Assembly: GCA_002292215.1 (NCBI GenBank)
Contig: DBBN01000047.1
Span: 1 to 19,217 of the forward strand
DNA: 19,217 nt
Direction of reading: 5' to 3'
Source of the DNA: Glaciecola sp. UBA983
Lineage (GTDB): Bacteria > Pseudomonadota > Gammaproteobacteria > Enterobacterales > Alteromonadaceae
Under the pieces are notes generated by a model. The model saw only the letters and a program-made list of their open reading frames with translations. It did not search any database and was not told the DNA's origin. Below, piece by piece: positions 8,623-17,679 of this stretch (within the stretch, counting starts at the first letter, position 1; each line of letters starts with the position of its first letter). A program made the translations under genes and the position numbers.

Positions 8623-11600
8623 TGACTGACATAACGTTATCGTCCTCTAGCCAGTCAGCTGCGCCAGAATTTTTACCTTTGGATGTAAAAACACTCCCGT
8701 TATCAAATCGACATTTAATCGAGGCTAGTGCCGGAACTGGAAAAACATTTAATATCACCCGAATAGCGATCAAGGTGTTATTAGTTAAAAAAATATCAAT
8801 TACCCAATTATTGATTGTGACTTTTACGAAAGCCGCGACTCAGGAGTTAAGAGCTAGAATCGCACAAACGTTACAAGAATTTATTGTAATGCTTGAGGGG
8901 GAACCAAGTGCTTGGGATGAATTGTTAACACACATTTTTGAGAATGAGCCGGATATCACGGCTGAGTCGTCGTTAAAGCGTTTAAAAATGGCTGTATTTG
9001 AAATGGACGAAGCTGCTATTTTTACAATTAACAGTTTCTGTGGTCGTATGTTAACGCAATCTTCTTTTTTAACACACCAACCATTTGACCAAGCAATTAT
9101 TGATGACAGTGAATCAATCTATATTGAAGTACTTCAAGATTGGTTCTTACAGCAGCAATCCAATCCTGAAATGCGCAGTGCACTGCATGATATGGGACTT
9201 GAAACACCGATCAAATATTTTGAAACATATAAAAATATTTTACTCAGTACATTACCTGTTGATTTTCCAACTCAAGCATCATTAGCGATACTCGCACAAT
9301 ACTCGGGACAGTTAATATTTGATAGCTTAGTGCAGCAAAGAACAGTATTTGCCAAGATATTACAGCCTCATGTGCCACAGATACAAACTTACTTTGACAC
9401 AAAGAAAAAAGATATTGTGGTGGATGATGTACTTGATTGGTGTAATGCTTTTGAGTTTAGTGATATTAGTGCGACTTTAAGTGTGATGATGCACGGAACA
9501 GCCATTAAAGGGTACGTTAAAACATTAGGGGTGAATGATCCTGATGATCTGATTGATTCGTTTAAGGGGTTTCATGATTTAGTCAAAAAACGCTTTGCTA
9601 ACAATACTAAGCGGTTTAGCGAGCTTGCTGAAAATATCGAGTCAATAACGCTGATTGCTGATTCTTTAAATACGATTCAAACCTTAGCGAGTAAAGAGAA
9701 GCGTCGTAACGGCGTACTTGATCATTCCGATACGGTGTCTTTGTTTTCCCAGCAGATCGTCGCTGGAAATGCGCAATTAATTAATTCAATTCAGATGCAA
9801 TACCCAATTGCATTAATTGACGAATTTCAAGATACCGATGCTGATCAATATGCTATTTTTCAACATGTTTATCCCATCAACGATCCTCGTTTTATGTTAT
9901 TGATGATAGGTGATCCTAAGCAAGCTATTTATGGGTTTCGAGGTGGTGATGTGTTTACGTATCTTAAAGCGGTGAAGGATGCTAAGCACCATTGGAGTAT
10001 GGATACTAACTATCGTTCAACTGCGTCGGTTGTCAATGGTTACAATGCCTTGTTTTACGGTCTTGAAATACCCAATCATCGGATTGATGATATGCAGAAA
10101 TGGGCGGGATCTCGGGCCAAACAGCAAACATCAATCAGTCATGATAATGCCACTAGCGTCATTGCTCAGCCTACTCCAGAACATGGACTATTTGATTATG
10201 GTATACAGTATAATTGGATTTTGGCAACTCCAAAAGCCAAAGCAAACAATACCCCTTTACTCGATTCTATGTCGCAATCCGGGACTCATTTCTTTGCTCT
10301 TTCGGCTAATCAAGTCGACCCAGAACACCCTGTAGCGAAAGATAAATTTACAGCCATTAAATTAATGTCTCAATGGGTTGCACAAGAAGTTCAACGGTTA
10401 ATAACGAGTGTTCGTTTAGGAGACAGGTTGGTAGCGCCAGCGGATATCGCGATATTAGTCAATAACCGAGCCCAGGGGCAAATAATCAAAAAAGTTTTTG
10501 CAGTTAGCGGTTTAAATAGTGTGATTTTAAGCGACAGAACGTCAATTTTTGCGTCTAACCAAGCAACTAACATGTACCGTTTTCTCAATGGGGTACTAAA
10601 TTACAATCAAGACCGCGCATTCAAAGCACTGCTCGGTACCGACTTATTTGGACTTGAACGTCAGTCATTATCTACCATTGAAGACGATCCTAATGCAATC
10701 GATGCTAATAAACTTAAAGCGTTCGATTTATTACAACGATGGCAACGAGATGGCGTCATGGCCATGCTCACTTTTGTTTTAAAAACACATTTCAAAATTT
10801 ATGGTCACGGTGACGACGCAGAACGCATTATTTCTAATTACATGCAGTTGGCAGAAATACTGAATGAAGTAGAGCGGACTAATTCGTTGGTAACGATGAC
10901 AGTAACATTTTTATATGAAAAATTAGCTCAACAAAACGATGCAGATAGTTATTGCCAAAGGCTTGAGTCGGATGATGCGTTGATTAAAATCGTCACGATT
11001 CATGGATCCAAAGGGTTAGAATATCCGATAGTATTTGTACCGTTTGATAGTTTCGGTAAAGAAAAATTAATTTCTGATAGTAATAAATTTTGTACTTATT
11101 ACGATAAAGAAACACAAACTAAACGGCATTTTTTAGGTCGGGTACCGCATATTGAAGCCCAGCAAATAGAGCAACTGAGTCGCGAAACGATCCGTCTTTT
11201 ATATGTTGCTATAACCCGAGCTGCTCATCGTTGTTATTTAGGCTATCAAGATATTCATCATTTTAGTAACTCTGCGATACATTATGTTCTGTCTCAAGTT
11301 GCAGTACCTTTGCAGTTAAACACCAATGAGTATATGCAACAACTCGCAGCTCATGAACCCAATACCTTTGCTTACCATGATGTACCCAGTCAAATTAATG
11401 TACCACGAATGGAATTTACAGAAGATCCAACGTTATTAAGTGCACTAACCTATGATGGGAAAACCCAATCCCAATGGCAAGTATATTCATATACAAAATT
11501 ACTAAAACAAAATGTACAAGTTGATTTGAATGAGAAGTCGCATGGAGATGACAAGGCTGCAGCTTCACTTAACGTTAATAAATCAGTTTCCGATGAAATT

Positions 11601-12341
11601 CGGTTTACCTTAACTAAAGGGGCTGGGGCAGGTGAGCTGTTACATAAAATTCTAGAAAAAAGTGACTTTACTGAAGCATTTGATGAGGATGTAGTGAAAC
11701 AAGAATTCAAAACGCATTTGGTAAACGATAGCGAACATGCCGATGCGGTGATCGAGTGGCTGAACGAAATTGTTCGTACTCCGTTACATAACCCGCATCA
11801 TAACGCTTCTTTTTCGTTACAACAGTTAACGCAGCGACAAACGCTTAGAGAGCCACAGTTTTACTTTCCTCTAGAAAACACATCAATTGGTACCTTGACT
11901 CATTTACTAGCAACACATCGTGGTATGGCCGTATCAATTGCTTCTGTTCAACGACAATTGCAAGGGATGATGCAAGGTTTTATCGATTTAATCTTTACAG
12001 TTGATGGCAAATATTACGTGGCAGATTATAAGTCTACTCACTTAGGAAATGCATTGAGTGATTATTCTCATGATGCATTATTGAATGACATCCAATCTCA
12101 CCAGTACGATCTGCAGTATCTGATCTATACCTGGGTGCTACACAAAATGTTATCGCAACACATTAAGGATTACGATCCTCAAATTCATCTTGGTGGGGTT
12201 TATTATTTTTACTTACGCGGCATGTCGCCTAATGCTCCACCGAACAATGGGGTGTATTACCGCCATATTACGCAACAAGATATAGCTGCATTAAACACTG
12301 CTTTTGCTTGTGAGACAGGTCCCCAGGAGCACAGGTTATGA
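8622..12341 (+). CDS. recB: exodeoxyribonuclease V beta subunit RecB (helicase-nuclease)
   Basis: RecB is the 3'-5' SF1 helicase and the only nuclease of RecBCD, and it loads RecA after Chi. The protein is 1239 residues against 1180 in E. coli. Helicase motifs appear in order: Walker A ASAGTGKT (35-42), DEFQDTD (400-406), GDPKQAIYGFRGGD, NYRSTASVV, TIHGSKGLEYP and LLYVAITRA. The C-terminal RecB nuclease domain keeps all expected catalytic residues: H1008 (LLHKIL), D1122 (GFIDLIF), D1135 and K1137 (VADYKST). The spacing of 13 between the two Asp matches E. coli D1067/D1080. The ATG lies inside the recC stop, and the end overlaps recD by ATGA, suggesting translational coupling and fixed stoichiometry. 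No frameshift is seen; the enzyme should be active. Confidence 0.97.
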   Translation: MTDITLSSSSQSAAPEFLPLDVKTLPLSNRHLIEASAGTGKTFNITRIAIKVLLVKKISITQLLIVTFTKAATQELRARIAQTLQEFIVMLEGEPSAWDELLTHIFENEPDITAESSLKRLKMAVFEMDEAAIFTINSFCGRMLTQSSFLTHQPFDQAIIDDSESIYIEVLQDWFLQQQSNPEMRSALHDMGLETPIKYFETYKNILLSTLPVDFPTQASLAILAQYSGQLIFDSLVQQRTVFAKILQPHVPQIQTYFDTKKKDIVVDDVLDWCNAFEFSDISATLSVMMHGTAIKGYVKTLGVNDPDDLIDSFKGFHDLVKKRFANNTKRFSELAENIESITLIADSLNTIQTLASKEKRRNGVLDHSDTVSLFSQQIVAGNAQLINSIQMQYPIALIDEFQDTDADQYAIFQHVYPINDPRFMLLMIGDPKQAIYGFRGGDVFTYLKAVKDAKHHWSMDTNYRSTASVVNGYNALFYGLEIPNHRIDDMQKWAGSRAKQQTSISHDNATSVIAQPTPEHGLFDYGIQYNWILATPKAKANNTPLLDSMSQSGTHFFALSANQVDPEHPVAKDKFTAIKLMSQWVAQEVQRLITSVRLGDRLVAPADIAILVNNRAQGQIIKKVFAVSGLNSVILSDRTSIFASNQATNMYRFLNGVLNYNQDRAFKALLGTDLFGLERQSLSTIEDDPNAIDANKLKAFDLLQRWQRDGVMAMLTFVLKTHFKIYGHGDDAERIISNYMQLAEILNEVERTNSLVTMTVTFLYEKLAQQNDADSYCQRLESDDALIKIVTIHGSKGLEYPIVFVPFDSFGKEKLISDSNKFCTYYDKETQTKRHFLGRVPHIEAQQIEQLSRETIRLLYVAITRAAHRCYLGYQDIHHFSNSAIHYVLSQVAVPLQLNTNEYMQQLAAHEPNTFAYHDVPSQINVPRMEFTEDPTLLSALTYDGKTQSQWQVYSYTKLLKQNVQVDLNEKSHGDDKAAASLNVNKSVSDEIRFTLTKGAGAGELLHKILEKSDFTEAFDEDVVKQEFKTHLVNDSEHADAVIEWLNEIVRTPLHNPHHNASFSLQQLTQRQTLREPQFYFPLENTSIGTLTHLLATHRGMAVSIASVQRQLQGMMQGFIDLIFTVDGKYYVADYKSTHLGNALSDYSHDALLNDIQSHQYDLQYLIYTWVLHKMLSQHIKDYDPQIHLGGVYYFYLRGMSPNAPPNNGVYYRHITQQDIAALNTAFACETGPQEHRL

Positions 12342-14296
12342 GCTTAAATCACTTTACTCAACATTTATCGGCACATGAGTTAGATATTGCATTGATTAAA
12401 ACTCAACTAACAGCATACTTTGATAATGATGCCTTAAGAGCTCATTCGTTATCCCCCGATATACAAACGGCATGTGCATTATTGCTGGCATTACAAGAAG
12501 CACAGTGCCAAGGGCATAGTTATGTCAATTTAACTGATTTAGCTGACCATTGTTATTTTGTGGAAAGTAATGACGATTTACTTTCACAACAGGACAATAC
12601 TCCGATCAAAACCGGCTATCTGTTTCCTGAACTGCCACAAATTATTCGGGTCGTGCAACAAATGCAGCAGCACCCTATTCATGGTCATTTATTGGTAGTG
12701 CAGGATAATCGGTTATTTAGTCAAAAAGTGTTCGAGTACGAGCAATATATATCACAAAATATATCGAAACGAATTTGCACGCAGATATCAACAATAACTC
12801 CCGAAGCTTTACAATTGTTTCCTCAGCTTTACCCTGATCCTAACAGTAACCCTTGGCAATCAATTGCCAGTATTGCAGCATTGACTCAACCTTTTTATAT
12901 TATTAACGGGGGTCCTGGCACCGGTAAAACTTACACCGTGTTAAGGACGCTTTTAATGCTCTTAGCGCAAGCAAAAACGACGATGACTATTGCTCTTTGT
13001 GCACCTACAGGTAAAGCTGCACAACGAGTATCTGAATCGCTCATCAATGAAGTTTCCACTTTAGCTAACCAATCAGTTGCACTGACACTTTTAGCAATGA
13101 TCCCCGAACAAGCCACCACGGTTCATCGCTTATTAGGTATCCGCAAAGGCTCAGGTGAAGCACGATTTAATGCGACTCATCCTTTGCCGTATGATTTATT
13201 AGTCGTCGACGAAGCTTCAATGTTGGATACTGCATTATTTTACCGTTTACTGAGTGCCTGTCGCACTGATACTAGAATTATCTTAATCGGCGATACAGCT
13301 CAGCTTCCATCGGTAGAAAGTGGGGCTGTTTTACATGATTTAATGCCGAAATCAGAGAATGTTTTTTCGCCCGAGCTATGTGCATGGATTGATTCATTTA
13401 GTCCTGAATTAGGATCTAATTTAAGTGTGGAAACTAATGAACAAAATGGTGCTAGAACCAATTATGCCACAACGTTAGTGCACAATATGCGTTCTAATAA
13501 AGGAATCAATGAAGTCGCTAACGCCATTTATAACAATGCTACTCGCACCATGCTGACTAAACTTGATGCTGTGCAAATGCAATGGGCAGCAACTGAACCG
13601 AACATTGCACTGCTAGCGGAACCGTTGTTGCTGAAAAAGACTCAACTGGATGAGAATCTAGCACAGATACTTCAAGACAAAACAGCACAATGTGTGCTGG
13701 CATTAACTAAAGCCTATTATGAATCATTACTCATCTGCACCGATCCGGTTCTAGCAATCGAACAGCTTAAACAATTTAGGATCCTCACGCCCATTCGTAA
13801 GGGGCCATTTGGCGTGACTGGCATTAATTATCAGATTGAGCAGTATCTGTTAAAGCAAATATATGATACCAGCAAAAAATCGGTGAATGGGATGTATCAT
13901 GGGCGGGCAATTTTGATTACCCAAAATGACGCGCAATTAGGGGTGTTTAATGGAGATTCAGGGGTAGTATTACTGAATGACGAAAATGTATTAACAGCTT
14001 ATATTGACCGTGGGAAACAGCCTCCTCTAGCTATTTCACCCTATCGATTACCGGAGGTACAATCACTTTATGCCATGACAATCCATAAAACTCAAGGTAG
14101 CGAATTTGATAAGGTATTCATCATACTCCCGCCAGATGAAAGTGCAGGGATAACCAAAGAGTTAATTTACACCGGTATTACAAGAGCACGTTCGTATGTT
14201 GCTGTATCGGGTACAACAGAAGCGCTTACTCGAGCTATCGCAAAACACCATCAACGTAATACATTTATTAGGATTTTAGATGACGCTGGAAAATGA
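12338..14296 (+). CDS. recD: exodeoxyribonuclease V alpha subunit RecD (5'-3' helicase)
   Basis: RecD is the fast 5'-3' SF1B motor of RecBCD and is needed for full nuclease activity and Chi control. The protein is 652 residues, slightly longer than the 608 of E. coli. An N-terminal domain that binds RecB precedes Walker A GGPGTGKT (191-198). DEAS is at 291-294, then IGDTAQLPSVESGA, TIHKTQGSEFD (from 581) and LIYTGITRARSYVAVSG near the end. The extra length partly comes from a polar stretch after the LHDLMP segment (about 335-380). AGGAG (12325-12329) is eight nt before the ATG, inside recB, and ATGA overlaps the recB stop. Its last 21 bases overlap the end of convergent hemN, so no intergenic terminator exists between them. 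Confidence 0.96.
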   Translation: MSLNHFTQHLSAHELDIALIKTQLTAYFDNDALRAHSLSPDIQTACALLLALQEAQCQGHSYVNLTDLADHCYFVESNDDLLSQQDNTPIKTGYLFPELPQIIRVVQQMQQHPIHGHLLVVQDNRLFSQKVFEYEQYISQNISKRICTQISTITPEALQLFPQLYPDPNSNPWQSIASIAALTQPFYIINGGPGTGKTYTVLRTLLMLLAQAKTTMTIALCAPTGKAAQRVSESLINEVSTLANQSVALTLLAMIPEQATTVHRLLGIRKGSGEARFNATHPLPYDLLVVDEASMLDTALFYRLLSACRTDTRIILIGDTAQLPSVESGAVLHDLMPKSENVFSPELCAWIDSFSPELGSNLSVETNEQNGARTNYATTLVHNMRSNKGINEVANAIYNNATRTMLTKLDAVQMQWAATEPNIALLAEPLLLKKTQLDENLAQILQDKTAQCVLALTKAYYESLLICTDPVLAIEQLKQFRILTPIRKGPFGVTGINYQIEQYLLKQIYDTSKKSVNGMYHGRAILITQNDAQLGVFNGDSGVVLLNDENVLTAYIDRGKQPPLAISPYRLPEVQSLYAMTIHKTQGSEFDKVFIILPPDESAGITKELIYTGITRARSYVAVSGTTEALTRAIAKHHQRNTFIRILDDAGK

Positions 14297-15670
14297 ATGA
14301 TGCGATTGTAAATAGCGATCAAAGACGCTTGCAATAACACGTATTAATGGTCGGTGATCCTGATTAACTGACACTTTATTAGCCTCAAGTGTCAAAACGT
14401 CTAACTGGGATAATGCCTGCAATTGTGCCAGTTCGTTGTGCAAATAGGTATCGATGTTTAGGTGAAACGGCTTAGCGACGTGCGTTAAGTCGACACTGAA
14501 ATTACACATCAGTTGACTTATTATTTGTCCGCGAAACAGGTCGTCTTGACTCAGTGACATACCACGATGACGTAATTGAGATTGTGTGATTTGTTCATAG
14601 TATTTTGCTAAGTCGACATTATTTTGTGACCGAGTATTGCCAATATTAGAAATAGCGCTGACCCCTAAGCCGAGGATCTGATCATTGTTATCACTGGTAT
14701 AACCCTGAAAATTACGAGATAAGGTACCGGCTTCAAGTGCTTTAGTTAATGTATCGTCGTGTTTAGCGAAATGATCAAGCCCAATCTTTTGATAACCTAG
14801 CGCTGATAATCCTTTTGCTATTTGTAGCGTCATTGCTTTTTTTTCGGCAATAGTAGGCATATTAGCTTTTTCAAATTTACGTTGAGACGGAAATCGTGCA
14901 GGTAAATGGGCATAATTAAAGACTGAAATACGCTCACAATTAAAGCGCTGAACGGCTAACAATGTTTCTTCTATCGTACTCGTATTTTGTTCAGGTAATC
15001 CGACAATTAAATCTAAATTAATAGAAGTAAAGCCACTGGCATAAGCACTAGCAAGACAGTCTTCTATATGCTCAGTTGATTGAATGCGGTTAATGGTTTG
15101 TTGTACTCTTGCATTGACATCTTGCACGCCCAGACTTAATCGACGAAAACCCAAATCTGCTAGATGTTGGATGTAGTCGGGAGTTAGATTACGAGGATCG
15201 CACTCGATACTTTGCTGTGCTCCTTCTAATAACATAAAGTTCGCATTAATTAACTCATACAAACGACTATGTTGTGCTTGCGTCAAAAAACTTGGACTAC
15301 CGCCACCATAATGAATATGGCTAACTTTTAATGATGGCGAAACAGCGCTTATTTGGCGCATTTCGTTAGCTAAATAATCAAGGTAGATATCGGCTTTACT
15401 TTTATCTTGAGTAATACGTTTATTACACCCACAGTAGTTACATAACGATTGGCAAAATGGAATATGAATATACAGTGATATAGGCTGATGCTGAGTGTTT
15501 AGACTGGCTAACACCGGTGTATTAAAATCCCCATCTGAAAATTCAACCGCAGTAGGATATGAGGTGTAGCGAGGAACATGGCGTTCATACAGGCTTTGAA
15601 TATCAACATATGCGGGAATAGCCAAATGTGATGTTGTGCATGGTATGATTTTCTGATCAAGGGATGACAT
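14276..15670 (-). CDS. hemN: oxygen-independent coproporphyrinogen III dehydrogenase HemN
   Basis: HemN is a cytoplasmic radical-SAM enzyme that decarboxylates two propionate side chains of coproporphyrinogen III to give protoporphyrinogen IX without oxygen. The protein is 464 residues (E. coli 457). It carries YTSYPTA (35-41) and the 4Fe-4S motif PFCQSLCNYCGC with C73, C77, C80 and the extra C82 typical of HemN. This fourth Cys and the YTSYPTA motif argue for true HemN rather than the heme chaperone HemW. The SAM-binding glycine motif reads GGGSPS (122-127) where GGGTPT is usual, a conservative change. The gene runs opposite to recD, with a 21-nt tail overlap, and is divergent from the phosphatase-family gene. 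An AGGT lies seven nt before the ATG. An FNR-type box upstream suggests induction at low oxygen. Confidence 0.96.
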   Translation of the reverse strand: MSSLDQKIIPCTTSHLAIPAYVDIQSLYERHVPRYTSYPTAVEFSDGDFNTPVLASLNTQHQPISLYIHIPFCQSLCNYCGCNKRITQDKSKADIYLDYLANEMRQISAVSPSLKVSHIHYGGGSPSFLTQAQHSRLYELINANFMLLEGAQQSIECDPRNLTPDYIQHLADLGFRRLSLGVQDVNARVQQTINRIQSTEHIEDCLASAYASGFTSINLDLIVGLPEQNTSTIEETLLAVQRFNCERISVFNYAHLPARFPSQRKFEKANMPTIAEKKAMTLQIAKGLSALGYQKIGLDHFAKHDDTLTKALEAGTLSRNFQGYTSDNNDQILGLGVSAISNIGNTRSQNNVDLAKYYEQITQSQLRHRGMSLSQDDLFRGQIISQLMCNFSVDLTHVAKPFHLNIDTYLHNELAQLQALSQLDVLTLEANKVSVNQDHRPLIRVIASVFDRYLQSHHSFSSVI

Positions 15671-15700
15671 GTACGAACCTAATTTTAATAGTAAAGAGGT

Positions 15701-15742
15701 ACAATACTCAAATAGTCACTTTCACATATTGATACAAAACAA
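15701..15742 (-). promoter_or_regulatory. FNR/EtrA-type box with -10 element, hemN promoter
   Basis: TTGATACAAAACAA at 15729-15742 matches 9 of 10 defined bases of the FNR consensus TTGAT-N4-ATCAA; read on the minus strand it is TTGTTTTGTATCAA. A minus-strand TATTGT (-10-like, 4 of 6) lies at 15706-15701. With a transcription start near 15694 the box is centred at about -41.5, the classical position for class II FNR activation, and the leader is about 24 nt. The geometry is a better argument than either element alone. Confidence 0.6.
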
Positions 15743-15756
15743 TAAACGTGTGAGTG

Positions 15757-15772
15757 ATGAATCATCATTCAT
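15757..15772. promoter_or_regulatory. perfect palindrome with ARG-box-like core in the hemN intergenic region
   Basis: ATGAAT-CATC-ATTCAT is a perfect 6+6 inverted repeat. Its core TGAAT-N4-ATTCA (15758-15771) equals the defined arms of the ArgR box, though the centre is CATC rather than all A/T, and no clear second box stands 21 nt away. It is centred 29 bp upstream of the FNR box relative to hemN. It could be an operator for either divergent gene; assignment to ArgR is a guess. Confidence 0.25.
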
Positions 15773-15845
15773 GAACAAAATTCTTATTTTGCGAAAAAGT
15801 TTTTTACACTAACAAAATGATAACAACAAAAAACAGGATGTGAGC

Positions 15846-16520
15846 ATGCAAAAAATTACGTTTGTCAGACATGGTCAGGCATCATATGGTAGCGATAACT
15901 ATGATAAGCTCAGCGAATTAGGTCATAAACAAACCCGTTTATTAGGTGAGTATTTTAAAAAAATTGATTATCAGTTTGATGCAATCTATACCGGTAATAT
16001 GATACGCCACCATGAGACGGCGGAACAAATATTGAATGGCATGGAAGTGTCAACACACTTTAATCAAATTCCAAATTTTGACGAATTTGACTTTGAAGCT
16101 GTGGTTGCGGCTTACTTGGCATTTTCTGGAGAGACATTACCTTGCAAAGATGCGCCTCGCTCGGATTTTTATCGTTTACTAAAACAAGCAATGTTAGCTT
16201 GGTCAAACAACCAGTTACTACATTTACCAGAAACTTGGCAAGCATTTCAACATAGAGTTGTCGCTGGCGTTAAACATGCTATTACCCAGCACCCCAATGC
16301 GCAACATATACTTGTTGCAACTTCGGGGGGGGCAATTGCGATGCTTAAAGGGCATGTGCTTGGATTATCAGTCGACAAACTTGTGGATATGAATTTACAA
16401 ATTAGAAATGCCAGTTTCCATCAATATTTAGTCAGCCCCAGTCATATGCTTGAAACCAGTTTTAATCAAATCGGTCATTTAGAGTTGCAAGCGAACAAAG
16501 CGTTACTGACTTATTCATAA
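15846..16520 (+). CDS. histidine phosphatase superfamily (phosphoglycerate-mutase-like) protein
   Basis: This 224-residue cytoplasmic protein starts MQKITFVRHGQ, the phosphohistidine RHG motif of the superfamily (R8, H9, G10), and contains the conserved MIRHHETAEQI segment. The superfamily covers mutases and phosphatases of sugars and other small phosphates; the substrate here is unknown. The place of the second catalytic His, usually SHGG, reads TSGG with S160, so activity may be altered or lost; related bacterial proteins with TSGG or SSGG exist, to my knowledge. A GTG at 15840 is in frame, but AGGA (15835-15838) is only one nt from it and seven from the ATG at 15846, so I chose the ATG. 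The next gene starts 36 nt after the stop with no terminator, so they are probably co-transcribed. A run of eight G (16325-16332) lies in the TSGG coding region. Confidence 0.88.
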   Translation: MQKITFVRHGQASYGSDNYDKLSELGHKQTRLLGEYFKKIDYQFDAIYTGNMIRHHETAEQILNGMEVSTHFNQIPNFDEFDFEAVVAAYLAFSGETLPCKDAPRSDFYRLLKQAMLAWSNNQLLHLPETWQAFQHRVVAGVKHAITQHPNAQHILVATSGGAIAMLKGHVLGLSVDKLVDMNLQIRNASFHQYLVSPSHMLETSFNQIGHLELQANKALLTYS

Positions 16521-16556
16521 AATAACAATATTTTACACTACCAAGGACTAATCAAA

Positions 16557-17543
16557 ATGAGTGGAACTATGAAGGCCGTTGTCTGCCATGAATTCGGACC
16601 GATTGAACAATTAGTTGTAGAATCGATGCCTATCCCGATACCTAAATCCGACGAAATACTAATCAAAGTAGAGGCAGCGGGTGTTAATTTTCCTGATGGG
16701 CTCTTAGTCCAAGGGTTATATCAAATGCAGCCTCCACATCCGTTTATTCCTGGGAATGAAGTAGCGGGTACGATCATCCAGGTAGGCGAAAACGTCTCTT
16801 ATTTGCAAGCAGGGGGCAGGGTCGTTGGCTTGAGTGTTCTTGGAGGCTACGCGCAATATGTTTGTTGTAAAGCGTCACATGTTATGCCGTTACCAGATGC
16901 TGTCGATTTCACTTCTGCCGCCGGCTTGATTACGGCGCATGCAACAGCACATCACGGTTTAAAGCAGCGCGCGCAATTACAGCCAGGGCAAACGGTACTT
17001 GTCACTGGCGCTGCCGGCGGTACCGGTATTGCTGCTGTGCAAATAGCAAAGAAAATGGGGGCGATTGTTATTGCGGCCTGTTCGAGTGATGAAAAAATTG
17101 CATTTGCCAAAGCGCATGGTGCTGATTTTGGAATCAACTACACCCGAGAAGATCTAACTGCTGCGGCCAAAGCGATTACCAATAAACGAGGAGTCGATGT
17201 GGTGTATGAATGTGTTGGTGGAGATATATTTACTCAATGCAGCAAAGCTATGGCATGGAACGGACGTTTACTGGTTGTCGGCTTCGCTAGCGGCAAGATC
17301 CCTCAGTTCCCGGTTAATTTAGCATTAGTTAAAGGTTATTCTGTTGTTGGTGTTTTCTGGGGATCGTTCACGCAACATGAACCACAAGTTTTCGCGCAAA
17401 ATATGAAAGAATTATTTGGCTGGTTAGTGTCAGGTGATGTCAGTGTTCACGTTGATAAAACTTATCCATTGGATCAAGCAGTGCAAGCATTACTGAATCT
17501 GAACCAACGTGCTGTAAAGGGTAAATTAGTCATCACACCTTAA
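16557..17543 (+). CDS. NADPH:quinone oxidoreductase-like zinc-free MDR enzyme
   Basis: This 328-residue protein belongs to the medium-chain dehydrogenase/reductase superfamily, quinone-oxidoreductase type. It has the N-terminal GroES-like domain (MKAVVCHEFGP, VEAAGVNFPDGLLVQG, HPFIPGNEVAGTI) and a Rossmann domain with the dinucleotide motif TGAAGGTGIAAVQIAK (from 150). The Cys/His zinc ligands of alcohol dehydrogenases are absent. Members reduce quinones or alpha,beta-unsaturated carbonyl or enoyl compounds with NADPH; the substrate cannot be read. AAGGA (16543-16547) is nine nt before the ATG; a second Met at residue 5 is possible but less well placed. It lies between the phosphatase-family gene and an acyl-CoA dehydrogenase, suggesting a role in acyl or enoyl metabolism. 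Confidence 0.9.
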   Translation: MSGTMKAVVCHEFGPIEQLVVESMPIPIPKSDEILIKVEAAGVNFPDGLLVQGLYQMQPPHPFIPGNEVAGTIIQVGENVSYLQAGGRVVGLSVLGGYAQYVCCKASHVMPLPDAVDFTSAAGLITAHATAHHGLKQRAQLQPGQTVLVTGAAGGTGIAAVQIAKKMGAIVIAACSSDEKIAFAKAHGADFGINYTREDLTAAAKAITNKRGVDVVYECVGGDIFTQCSKAMAWNGRLLVVGFASGKIPQFPVNLALVKGYSVVGVFWGSFTQHEPQVFAQNMKELFGWLVSGDVSVHVDKTYPLDQAVQALLNLNQRAVKGKLVITP

Positions 17544-17679
17544 TTACTCTTTGTCATTATCTAGACTAATAGGCAATCATAACGGCAATAAAGTATGCAA
17601 AATTTGGTCGCTCCCCTAGTATATGACCATCCCTGTTTTCAGCAGATGTATCAATATTAATCATAAAGAGAGCGGCATT

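Noticed and set aside
9979..10335. 118-residue frame inside recB
   Set aside because: It lies wholly within recB in another phase, with no RBS or recognisable product; recB motifs run through it.
15840..15845. GTG start for the phosphatase-family gene
   Set aside because: Only one base separates it from AGGA, while the ATG at 15846 has a normal seven-base spacing.
17605..17629. TGGTC and GACCA half-sites before the acyl-CoA dehydrogenase gene, resembling FadR half-sites
   Set aside because: They are 15 nt apart instead of nearly touching, so they do not form a FadR operator; two 5-mers are expected by chance.
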